Source of the DNA: Candidatus Hydrogenedentota bacterium
GTDB taxonomy: Bacteria > Hydrogenedentota > Hydrogenedentia > Hydrogenedentales > CAITNO01
Assembly (NCBI GenBank): GCA_022706235.1
Contig: JAKJCY010000012.1
Coordinates: 3,992-41,916 of the forward strand
Direction of reading: 5' to 3'
Length of the DNA: 37,925 nt
Part shown: in pieces, positions 28,501 to 34,788 of the stretch
Numbering within the stretch: position 1 is the first letter of the stretch
Layout: each line of letters begins with the position of its first letter
Made by a program: the position numbers and the translations under genes
Notes under the pieces: model-generated
What the model saw: only the letters and a program-made list of their open reading frames with translations
Database searches by the model: none
What the model was told of the DNA's origin: nothing

Positions 28501-28859
28501 ACTGCCTTTCCTGTCACGATACCGGCGGCGACGCGCCCTGCCTTGCCGGGGACGTCTTTGTAGAAAATGGATGGTCGCAGGCCTTTAGCGGGCTGAAACC
28601 TTTCGCCTGGGCGTTGCACGGCGGTAATTTTGTCGGGCTGCAGCGCAACAAGACCTCCTACAGCATTCCGGGCAAGGTGGGTGCGCGGGCCTCCAAACTG
28701 CTGGGCCTGTTGGAATCGGGACATCACGGCGTGGAACTCTCTCCGGAAGAATGGCGCAGGATTACCTTGTGGCTTGATGGCAACAGCATGTTTTACGGCG
28801 ACTATCACGATACAGTCGCGCAGGCCAGGGGCGAACGGGCGACCCCCAGACTGAAGTGA
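25542..28859 (+). CDS. Secreted NHL-propeller / hydrazine-synthase-alpha-like di-haem protein
   Basis: A 1105-aa exported protein. It has a signal peptide (IPCIIVCVCVTASIGASAADA) and an N-terminal NHL/SMP30-like propeller (~30-290; PECVVVDPESGAAYVSN, ADIGLDPGGNRLYIP). A linker (~295-400) joins this to a large region resembling the hydrazine synthase alpha middle domain (~405-900; FDRILFLKRH, GGGMYILENAF, CWLPDGRVAFVSERRGG, TLYQMHADGS), which includes TolB-like blades. The C-terminal section holds two haem c motifs, C936-T-G-C-H940 and C988-L-S-C-H992. Relatives are widespread in Planctomycetota and other PVC-type genomes and most are not hydrazine synthases. ATG 25542 follows GAGAGG; an open frame upstream lacks homology. 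The neighbouring divergent gene is also a propeller/di-haem protein. Periplasmic redox enzyme is inferred; substrate unknown. Confidence 0.8.
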   Translation: MMKLTNKIPCIIVCVCVTASIGASAADAPDRLMTLEGFAQPECVVVDPESGAAYVSNINSKEETYWQDTEAGFLSRLKADGSLDTLKWQESTVEFPIHQPKGMCILNGTLYVADNTRVLSFSLPDGRDKAVYPVLDAQRLNDMAAGEGKVYVTDVASGKIVRLDTSGRGNHDVVARIEGVNGITLRDGAMYAVSWTRHEVYGPPTDGSLPPVPFGLAGHFTNLDGIETLPDGRFIVSDFTGNKVAIISADRRTVNTLCTLPTPADIGLDPGGNRLYIPQMNSGTVVLLALHPEGEATPLSSVRDREFEELKRQIQDRPNWDNARLAREAHRPEALVLESDRTPVDIVWRRTKALLEHLRSLENGPDLTEEATALDRLRLSVTETRDEAARHALFHEICALRRQIAFSNPLLDFDRILFLKRHKSIFEHMCDQYYGITARPGGGMYILENAFSDAPRARDLLADAVVETGRLQGQHLRGGTSPATLSYDGEGVLTESGDPGGGAFLSPDLSYDGKQVLFCYVECRGDPRHQYRREEQGNYWSEHWDPGRAYHIFKVNADGTGLTQLTDGTCNDIHPCWLPDGRVAFVSERRGGFLRCGRVCPTYTLYQMHADGSFVRPLSYHETHEWLPSVDHHGMIVYTRWDYVDRDSDIAHHLWLTYPDGRDPRGPHGNYPRLRELRPWMEMSIRAIPGSSKYIATAATHHGQHFGSLITIDLRQEDDASTGQIRRITPEAMFPEAESAPGVPHTPRGKGNNGQVYGTPWPLNEDFYLAVYDPGQQHHDLYLVDSFGNRELLYRDPDIACSNPVPLRPRSVPPVIPVQTRYADPPQEQPDTGTIAVMNVYDSLRPFPEGTRLKELRLIQLFAKSTPHPDDPWVGAGDQSVARGSLGTVPIEEDGSVYFEAPAGVSFYFQALDERGLAVQTMQSDTYLHPGEHLSCTGCHEPKQQSPALPPRSPLALRKPPAKLTPEPDGSYPLQFSRLVQPVLDAHCLSCHDTGGDAPCLAGDVFVENGWSQAFSGLKPFAWALHGGNFVGLQRNKTSYSIPGKVGARASKLLGLLESGHHGVELSPEEWRRITLWLDGNSMFYGDYHDTVAQARGERATPRLK

Positions 28860-29014
28860 CTGTCTACAGCGCATGCACACCAGCATCCGCAGTACGACGC
28901 GCATGCGTCATCTCTATGCACAGTTTGTTCATGGCACAAAGATACTCCTGTGGCGCTTTGGGCATGCGCGAACAAATGCCATACTTACGTGCCTGGACAA
29001 TCGCCAAAATCAAG

Positions 29015-29057
29015 GTGGCGAGCAGGAAACCCCTCGCGGGGTGTCCCTGCTCACCAC
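29015..29057. terminator. Bidirectional hairpin terminator
   Basis: GTGGCGAGCAGG pairs with CCTGCTCACCAC (one mismatch), enclosing an inner ACCCC/GGGGT stem with a TCGC loop. It is followed on the plus strand by TTTCGTTTCT. It lies between the convergent HZS-like gene (ends 28859) and the methyltransferase (ends 29066), and so could stop transcription from both sides. It is 155 nt downstream of the HZS-like stop. Confidence 0.6.
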
Positions 29058-29065
29058 TTTCGTTT

Positions 29066-29623
29066 CTACGGCTTTTCCAGAATAGCGACTTGATTACAAA
29101 ATGCCTGAAAATAATGGTGGTGCGTTAGCGATAACCCTACTGCTTTGGCAAGATTTACAAAGCGTTTCCGATTATAAATCACAATATGTTGATCAAGGGC
29201 CGACTTGGCAAACAGCCGCATTGCCGCACCCAGAGGCAACACGATATCATTTCCTAAAATCGTTGGCGTTGTAATTGCAACGATACCTCCGGGTTTCAGG
29301 GCACGCACAACGCCTTCCATGACAAATTTCTGATTATACAGATGCTCAATTAATGCAAGCATAAGCACGCAGTCAAAAACCCCTTCCATAACGAGTTCGT
29401 CCTTATCTAAATCACATTGAACGAATCTGGCCTCGGGATATGTTTTAGATAGTCTTTTAACCAGTGAGGCCGATTTTTCAACACCACAATAGCCGGTGAT
29501 GTTGGAGCCGTAGTTTGTTAACACAGTCGCATTCTGACAGCCGAGTTCCAAGACATGTCCCTTTATATAAGGGGCAATTTCTCCATAACGTTTACCGGCC
29601 ATATATTTTGAGAGAAGTGCCAC
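29066..29623 (-). CDS. Class I SAM-dependent methyltransferase
   Basis: A 185-aa protein of the Methyltransf_11/23 type. Motif I is VLELGCQNA (residues 24-32), the acidic residue after strand 2 is in YCGVEKS, motif II/III is FDCVLMLALIEHL, and post-III is LKPGGIVAITTP. The start is GTG 29623 with a strong AGGAGG about 11 nt upstream. The acceptor substrate is unknown. The base composition is clearly AT-richer than the neighbours (many AAA, TTA and ATA codons), suggesting acquisition by transfer. Related small methyltransferases often occur in polysaccharide gene clusters, and a glycan locus lies a few kb to the right, but no direct linkage is visible. Confidence 0.85.
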   Translation of the reverse strand: MALLSKYMAGKRYGEIAPYIKGHVLELGCQNATVLTNYGSNITGYCGVEKSASLVKRLSKTYPEARFVQCDLDKDELVMEGVFDCVLMLALIEHLYNQKFVMEGVVRALKPGGIVAITTPTILGNDIVLPLGAAMRLFAKSALDQHIVIYNRKRFVNLAKAVGLSLTHHHYFQAFCNQVAILEKP

Positions 29624-30082
29624 GAAGATTGCATCCTCCTGATTGTTTATCCGCTGAGATGAAACTGATAATGGGATTTAGCCGTTTGTCGGTCTTAGTT
29701 CCGTGCATTTGTCATCACCGAGTTCTACCGACCGTTTTTTTAGTTTAGAGCCTGCGTCAAAAAGCCGCTTTTTGTCCGTACTTCGGTGCAATATTGCCAC
29801 ACACCTGCCGAGAATTTAAAATATATTGGGGCGGTCGCATCCTTATACGCACGATCTGAGTTATCTGTTGAACGCGTTGGAACAAGAGGGTGCCGAAGTG
29901 GCATCGTTTTGGAAATTTCCAGATAGGAGCAGCCATGCGGTTCGTTTTCGTTATGAAAGTTTTCCAGAAGGCGAGGAAAACTTGGAGGAAGTGATATTGG
30001 TAAAAGATAGCACGTTGTTAGTTGGACATGTATCCGGGCTCCTTGGATGCAAGTGACTGCTTCTCGTCTTTCCGGAATACTC
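29624..30082. other. AT-rich intergenic stretch with gene remnant
   Basis: This 459-nt gap between the methyltransferase and the DUF58 gene is AT-richer than the flanks. It contains a small perfect hairpin (CAAAAAGC-C-GCTTTTTG, 29758-29774), which could act as a terminator, and the HEPN-like remnant described separately. No intact gene is recognised. Confidence 0.6.
29786..30056 (+). pseudogene. Degraded HEPN-domain gene remnant
   Basis: From about 29828 one frame reads HPYTHDLSYLLNALEQEGAE, then KFPDRSSHAVRFRYESFPEG. This matches the C-terminal half of HEPN (PF05168-type) proteins, where the (H/R)THDL motif and a following RY(P/E) stretch are characteristic. Just upstream, in a different frame, VQYCHTPAENLKYI looks like a decayed version of the preceding HEPN helix (CQQAAEKYLKA). 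No start or ribosome binding site fits the joined frames, and the N-terminal third is missing. HEPN proteins commonly pair with MNT nucleotidyltransferases as toxin-antitoxin modules; no MNT gene is visible here. Confidence 0.5.
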
Positions 30083-31423
30083 CTATATTTTTTGCGGGGA
30101 GATTTCGTGCAGGTCCCGCTCCGACTTGATATGGAACACGTGGATTTCGTGGAATGCCAGGAGGGCTGCCGCTTCCTCGTAACCCTTTCCCGCGTCAATC
30201 AAAAACACGGTGACCTTGAAACCGGACTGTTTCATCATGGCGAGGGTAAGGGCGAGGCGGTCGGTCACCTGTCCGGTCACGGGCAGGAGCGTGGCATCGC
30301 GCGGAAGCGTGATGAATTGGGCCATAATCAGCTGGCACAGGTCAAGCCCGTGCCCCGGCAAGACCCTCGCCAGGTTCTCAATAATCTTCCGGCCCTGTTC
30401 AGTGGTCCGGCAGGTGCTTACGGTCAGGGGGCTGATACGGGAGGATTCGTCTTCGCCGCTCAACACGTCATTCATCGCGAAGCGGTTGCCGACCTGCACG
30501 CTGGCGGTTTCATACCGGGCAACTTCCGCGGCGTCGCGGGCATTGGTCAAGAGCCCCACCTGCTCCCCCGACATCTGAAGCAGGTAGGCAATGGACGCGG
30601 CCGTGGTTACGGCAAGTTCCATGCGGTATTCACGCTTTTCCATGACAAAACTGTCTTCATGGAAGTCGAGGATAAGGGTCCCGCCGGTAATGCTGGTGGG
30701 CTCGAAGGTTTTCACATGCAACTCGCCTGTGCGGGCGGTCGCCTTCCAATGAATGGTATTCAGGGGATCGCCGGGCACGTATTCCCGGATGTTATTGATG
30801 CGGGTGGGATCGGCATAGATGCGGTTGGTCAGGCGCACGGGGCCCTGGGGACGGCGCGCCGCCACGGTGAAGGTTTCTATATAGGCGATTGTGGGCAGCA
30901 CGGAGACATAGTCCCGGAACCTGCCGGTCCGGAACCGTTTGTGCAGGCCGAAGAAGTCCCCGGATTCATACAGCACCGGGCCGATGCGATGGTAGCCGCG
31001 CCGCGTGCAGGTAACCCGGTACTCCAGGCTGATGGAGCGGCCGGGCATCAGTATGGCCAGGCGTTTGTTGGGCCCTTTTCGCGGAAAATCCGAGGGATGG
31101 TAGTCTTCTATGAAAATCCAGGGTATGGGCCAGCCGCGCCGGTTGGTTATCCGAACGGTAACACCGACATCTTCCCCTTGCCAGACCTGGAGGCGGTCGG
31201 TCGTGCGCTCACAGTCCAACCCAGCGAGCCAGATGTAGGAAGTACCATGCGCCGCGATCAAGAGCAGCAGAAAGGCGTAGACGCTAAACGCCATGTAGGG
31301 GCTTTGAAGGAAGAAGGCGGCGCCGAGGGCCGCCAGGGACACGAGTATCACGGCCGCGCCGCGTTTCCAGGCGCGCCGTTCTTCCGACAGACAGCCGGCC
31401 TCCCGTGAACCTTCAGGCTTCAT
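30083..31423 (-). CDS. DUF58 domain membrane protein
   Basis: A 446-aa protein with two membrane segments near the N-terminus (about 21-40 and 44-65), a beta-rich region (~70-195), and the DUF58 core. The DUF58 signature is REYVPGDPLNTIHWKATAR (213-231), preceded by GDFFGL (155-160). The C-terminal part has a von Willebrand-A-like fold (TLILDFHED). Family members usually sit beside a MoxR AAA ATPase and transglutaminase-like proteins and are linked to envelope processes; neither partner is present here. ATG 31423 is preferred over 31453 because GAGG lies about 9 nt upstream. It overlaps the lipB stop by 11 nt, so translation is probably coupled. Confidence 0.88.
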   Translation of the reverse strand: MKPEGSREAGCLSEERRAWKRGAAVILVSLAALGAAFFLQSPYMAFSVYAFLLLLIAAHGTSYIWLAGLDCERTTDRLQVWQGEDVGVTVRITNRRGWPIPWIFIEDYHPSDFPRKGPNKRLAILMPGRSISLEYRVTCTRRGYHRIGPVLYESGDFFGLHKRFRTGRFRDYVSVLPTIAYIETFTVAARRPQGPVRLTNRIYADPTRINNIREYVPGDPLNTIHWKATARTGELHVKTFEPTSITGGTLILDFHEDSFVMEKREYRMELAVTTAASIAYLLQMSGEQVGLLTNARDAAEVARYETASVQVGNRFAMNDVLSGEDESSRISPLTVSTCRTTEQGRKIIENLARVLPGHGLDLCQLIMAQFITLPRDATLLPVTGQVTDRLALTLAMMKQSGFKVTVFLIDAGKGYEEAAALLAFHEIHVFHIKSERDLHEISPQKI

Positions 31424-32075
31424 GGCAGTCCGCCTCGCACTGAAAGACGTCACCGAAGGCCCGGATAAACCGCGCCATCACTTCTTCCATGTCCACCGCC
31501 CGGCCCAGCAAGCGCGCCAGGCTTGTCACCGGTTTGTCCTGAATGCCGCACGGAATGATGGTCGTCCAATGGGTTTCATCCGGACCGACATTCAGGGCCA
31601 GGCCGTGCCAGGTAATCCAATGGCGCACACCGATGCCGATGGCGGCCACCTTGGCCCCGTTTACCCACACGCCGGTATATCCTTCCATCCGCTTTCCGGA
31701 TACGCCATATTCATACAGCAGCTGTATCAGCGTCTCCTCCAACGCGCGCAGGTACCGGTCCACGGAAGGGCTCCATTGATTCAAATCAAGCACGGGATAG
31801 GCCACCATCTGCCCCGGGCCATGGTAGGTGACATCACCGCCCCGGTCCGTCTCCACGACCTGGATACCCATTCGCTCCAGCGTTTCCGCGTCGGCAAGAA
31901 TGTGTTCCGGCCGGGCACGCCTGCCCAGCGTGATGGTAGGCGTATGCTCCAGCAAAAAAACCGTATTCGGCGCGCCGCCCGCGGCCAGGGCATCGCGCGC
32001 CGCCTGCTGCCGTTGCAGCATGGCTGTGTATTTCACGGGGCCGCCGTATTTTATAAAACGAACCTGCCGGGACAT
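31413..32075 (-). CDS. lipB: Octanoyltransferase LipB
   Basis: Transfers octanoate from octanoyl-ACP to lipoyl domains of dehydrogenase complexes and the glycine cleavage system, in the cytoplasm. The 220-aa protein contains the family motifs: LLEHTPTITLGRRA (41-54), RGGDVTYHGPGQMVAYP (78-94, with H85), the catalytic lysine K142 in GAKVAAIGI, and the acyl-accepting cysteine C176 in IPCGI. The ATG at 32075 is where homology begins. The frame is open further upstream only because it reads through a 9-bp tandem repeat (Arg-Ser-Thr/Ile runs). lipA, its usual partner, is not in the window. It overlaps the DUF58 gene downstream. Confidence 0.95.
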   Translation of the reverse strand: MSRQVRFIKYGGPVKYTAMLQRQQAARDALAAGGAPNTVFLLEHTPTITLGRRARPEHILADAETLERMGIQVVETDRGGDVTYHGPGQMVAYPVLDLNQWSPSVDRYLRALEETLIQLLYEYGVSGKRMEGYTGVWVNGAKVAAIGIGVRHWITWHGLALNVGPDETHWTTIIPCGIQDKPVTSLARLLGRAVDMEEVMARFIRAFGDVFQCEADCHEA

Positions 32076-32089
32076 GGTGGGGATTTCCG

Positions 32090-32125
32090 TTGACCGTATT
32101 GACCTTATTGACCGAGTTGACCGGA
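32090..32125. repeat. Four tandem 9-bp repeats (TTGACCNNN)
   Basis: TTGACCGTA, TTGACCTTA, TTGACCGAG and TTGACCGGA lie head to tail and fill most of the 50-nt gap between the GHMP kinase stop (32126) and the lipB ATG. The unit is the same as that flanking the four-helix-bundle gene at the far left of the window, on either strand. TTGACC resembles a -35 hexamer, but the periodicity argues for a repeat element or binding array. Confidence 0.75.
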
Positions 32126-33175
32126 TTACGAAAGAGCGGTGCTTTCCCATTGCCGCAGTCCGAAGCGGGACAGGTAGATGGGCAGCACCTGGAAGTCCGG
32201 GTTCAGGGACGGCACCGCCTGGATGAAGGATCGCTTCTGTTCATTTTCGGGGCCGCACAATATGGTCACAGAGCCGCCTTCGCCGCCCGCGCCGTTCACT
32301 TTCCAACCGATGGCACCATATTCGCGGGCGAGGGCGAACACGGTCTCGGCGTCCGGGGAAACCAGCGCCGGATGCAACGCCCGCTGGCCGTCGGTGTTAT
32401 CGATCATGGCCCTCCCGAACGTCTCGAAGTCACCCCGGTACAGGGCGTTCTTGGCGTTTTGCGCGGCCTGCCGTAACGGTTCCAGGGCGGACTTGTCGGC
32501 GTTTTGCTTTTCAAAGTTCGCGATAACGCGGCCATGCACTTCGCTGGACGAATGGGACCGGCCCAGGTAGACCAGCACCAGGCGCCGCTCCAGTTCCCAC
32601 CAGACCCGGTTCGACAGCCAAATCTGTGAAACGGACGCGTGGGGATATTCGAACATGTCAATATAACAGATGCCGCCGTAGGCGGAGCAGAGCTGGTCCT
32701 GGATGCCGCATTGCAGCCCGAGTTTCTCGGTCTCGACGCGCTGCGCGAGCGCGGCAATTTCGTGGGGCGTCAGGCGTCCCGGCGTCAACAGGTCCAGCGC
32801 GCCCAGCAGCGCCACGCTGATGGCGGCCGACGTGCCCGTCGACCCGCCGGGCGGCGCGTGGGAATAGAGGTTCACCTCGAGGTCTACATCGTCCGGCACC
32901 TCCATGATATCGAGGCAGGCTTCGAGCAGCGGGTGCTTCTCGTATTCAATGGGCATCGGCACGGCATAGCGCTGCCCGAAGTTCTCCGCATTGATGATAA
33001 TCTCGCGCGTCCTGCCCCGCGCGCTGCGGACAAAAATCTGGGTCTCCGCGTAAGGGTAGACGCCGATATTCAGCACCGTGCCGCGGCCCGCGAACCAGGT
33101 GTCGGTCCAACCGCCAAGGTCGCAGACCCGGATGGGCGCGGTGGCGTTGATGATCCGTTCAGGCGCATTTGTCAT
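32126..33175 (-). CDS. GHMP-family sugar kinase
   Basis: A 349-aa cytoplasmic kinase. Motif 1 region ATAPIRVCDLGGWTDTW (11-27), the ATP-binding glycine/serine loop HAPPGGSTGTSAA (106-118), and motif 3 VNGAGGEGGSV near the C-terminus identify the GHMP superfamily. The closest recognisable groups are D-glycero-D-manno-heptose-7-phosphate kinase (HddA)-like and related sugar-1-kinases. It would phosphorylate a sugar for nucleotide activation, which fits the adjacent flippase and glycosyltransferases. GGAG lies about 9 nt upstream of the ATG. The start overlaps the flippase stop by 4 nt (ATGA), so the two are translationally coupled. The exact sugar cannot be assigned. Confidence 0.85.
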   Translation of the reverse strand: MTNAPERIINATAPIRVCDLGGWTDTWFAGRGTVLNIGVYPYAETQIFVRSARGRTREIIINAENFGQRYAVPMPIEYEKHPLLEACLDIMEVPDDVDLEVNLYSHAPPGGSTGTSAAISVALLGALDLLTPGRLTPHEIAALAQRVETEKLGLQCGIQDQLCSAYGGICYIDMFEYPHASVSQIWLSNRVWWELERRLVLVYLGRSHSSSEVHGRVIANFEKQNADKSALEPLRQAAQNAKNALYRGDFETFGRAMIDNTDGQRALHPALVSPDAETVFALAREYGAIGWKVNGAGGEGGSVTILCGPENEQKRSFIQAVPSLNPDFQVLPIYLSRFGLRQWESTALS

Positions 33176-34704
33176 AGCCGGTCACTCCCGTTTTCTGGCC
33201 GCGCGTCTTCCGAAACGCCTCGGCCTCCGGGCAGCATGGCCCGGGCAACCGCCTTCATCTGCCCCGGCGTCACCACGCCGAAGGCAAGGCACAGCAAGGT
33301 GAACAGCGCGGGCGCCGCCAGGCGCCCTACAAGGCTGTCATTACCATAGTACAGCGGCAGGGCCGATAGCAAGAGCAGCGCGGCGGGCTTGAGACAGTTC
33401 CAGGCGCGCACCGGAATACCGGCACGGTGGGTACACAATGCCAGGAGCAGGTAGCCACCGCCCTGCGCGGCCACCGCCACCCAGGCCGCGCCCGCCATGC
33501 CGAACCGGGGAATCACCGCGATGTCGGCCAGCACCGTGGCCGCCATGGCCGCCATGTTCACGAGGGGCACCGCGGTATTGCGCCCGAGGGCAATGAGCAT
33601 CTGCGCCATGAGCCCGGACTGCAGGGCGAGGCTCGCCGACACCAGCAGCAATCCCAGCACTTCCGTGCCGCTCAAATAGTCCCGATTGAACAAGAGCAGG
33701 ATAATCGGCTTCTGCACCGCCGTCATGAACAGGGCCGCGCCGTATCCGACGAAGGCGGACAGGCCCACGGCATGATGCAGAACGCGCCCCGCCCCGGCCG
33801 CATCGCGGATGCTTATCAGGCGGGAGATGTGGGGCAGGTAGGGCACCAGCAGGGCGTTCATCACCCGGTTGACGATGACGGGAAGCCGCTTAATCATTTC
33901 ATACACGGCGGCATGGGTCACCCCGGCGAAGGCGGAAACAAGCACCGTGTCAAAGCGCTGGTTGAAGAAGTTCATCACCTGGTTCAGATACAGGGGCGCA
34001 CTGAACCGGACGCTCTTTTTATAGGCCGCCCAATCGGGCACGGGACGGCCCGCCTCCCCCAGTCCGAACCATAACAGGAGCAGGGCCACCCCATAGGAGA
34101 CGGCCATGGCGAAGACCAGGACGTGCAGCCCCCCGCCCAGGCGCCAGACCGTCACGTATACCAGCGCCACCTGGGCGACGGACGCAAGGGCGATACCCCC
34201 GGCCCGCCAGGCGTAACGGTCCAGCCCGGCAAGCATGGCAAGAATGACATCGCGCAGGCCGCCGATAATGAACAGCAGCGGCAGCAAGTGCAGGCCGCCG
34301 TGCACGCCGAGCCAGGCGGGGTCCGACATGAAGTGTTCGGGATGCCGCACCGCCGCCTGGACAAGCACGGCGAGCGCTCCCAGAACAAGCAGCACCAGCG
34401 TTTGCCCCGCCAGCGCGCTGCCGATAATCCGCCTGCGCCCGGCGGAGTCCGCCTCGGCCACCAGCTTCGGCATGGACGCGGCAAGGCCCAGGCCGGACGC
34501 GTAAATGATGAAATCGGAAGCCACCAGCAGCAGGGAAAACACCCCGACCGTTTCCCGGTCCAGCGCGTTGGTGAACAGCTTGCTGGTGACCAGCAGGGCT
34601 GCCATGGAAATACATACGCTCAGCGCGGACAGGAACGCGCCCCTCACCAGGGTTCCCAACCCCGCCGGCCTGGTCGTATCCAGTAGTGGCCTGCCGCTAT
34701 TCAT
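33172..34704 (-). CDS. Wzx-like polysaccharide flippase (MVF/MATE-type)
   Basis: A 510-aa integral membrane protein with about 12-14 hydrophobic segments along its length. It begins GTLVRGAFLSALSVCISMAA and has the typical polysaccharide-biosynthesis pattern: VGVFSLLLVASDFIIYASGLG early and KSVRFSAPLYLNQVMNFFNQ at mid-protein. It would translocate lipid-linked oligosaccharide units across the inner membrane. The 3' end overlaps the GHMP kinase by 4 nt. The ribosome binding site before ATG 34704 is weak. The ligand is not predictable. Together with the upstream GT39-like genes it suggests a glycan assembly locus. Confidence 0.88.
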   Translation of the reverse strand: MNSGRPLLDTTRPAGLGTLVRGAFLSALSVCISMAALLVTSKLFTNALDRETVGVFSLLLVASDFIIYASGLGLAASMPKLVAEADSAGRRRIIGSALAGQTLVLLVLGALAVLVQAAVRHPEHFMSDPAWLGVHGGLHLLPLLFIIGGLRDVILAMLAGLDRYAWRAGGIALASVAQVALVYVTVWRLGGGLHVLVFAMAVSYGVALLLLWFGLGEAGRPVPDWAAYKKSVRFSAPLYLNQVMNFFNQRFDTVLVSAFAGVTHAAVYEMIKRLPVIVNRVMNALLVPYLPHISRLISIRDAAGAGRVLHHAVGLSAFVGYGAALFMTAVQKPIILLLFNRDYLSGTEVLGLLLVSASLALQSGLMAQMLIALGRNTAVPLVNMAAMAATVLADIAVIPRFGMAGAAWVAVAAQGGGYLLLALCTHRAGIPVRAWNCLKPAALLLLSALPLYYGNDSLVGRLAAPALFTLLCLAFGVVTPGQMKAVARAMLPGGRGVSEDARPENGSDRL

Positions 34705-34733
34705 GGCTCAGACTTTCATGCATCTTTACAATA

Positions 34734-34753
34734 AAGGCGCCGCTCCGCGCCTT
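34734..34753 (-). terminator. Hairpin after the GT39-like gene
   Basis: AAGGCGC (34734-34740) and GCGCCTT (34747-34753) pair over 7 bp with a 6-nt loop. On the minus strand the stem is followed by TTTATT. It lies 35 nt after the glycosyltransferase stop (34789) and 30 nt before the flippase start, so it is probably an intrinsic, perhaps leaky, terminator. Confidence 0.5.
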
Positions 34754-34788
34754 CACCGTAGAACAAGATAACAAGGCATGTCCCTTTA

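Noticed and set aside
25542-28859. Evidence for anammox-type hydrazine synthesis
   Set aside because: Only an alpha-subunit-like region is present, fused to an NHL propeller, without beta/gamma subunits or other anammox genes; such relatives are common outside anammox bacteria.
28860-29065. Short open frames on both strands after the HZS-like gene, including one on the minus strand ending in a hydrophobic-then-charged peptide
   Set aside because: No start codon with a ribosome binding site and no recognisable family; the strong hairpin in this interval better fits a terminator.
30047-31408. Plus-strand open frame (453 codons) opposite the DUF58 gene
   Set aside because: The DUF58 signature on the minus strand is unambiguous; the plus frame has no homology or start signal.
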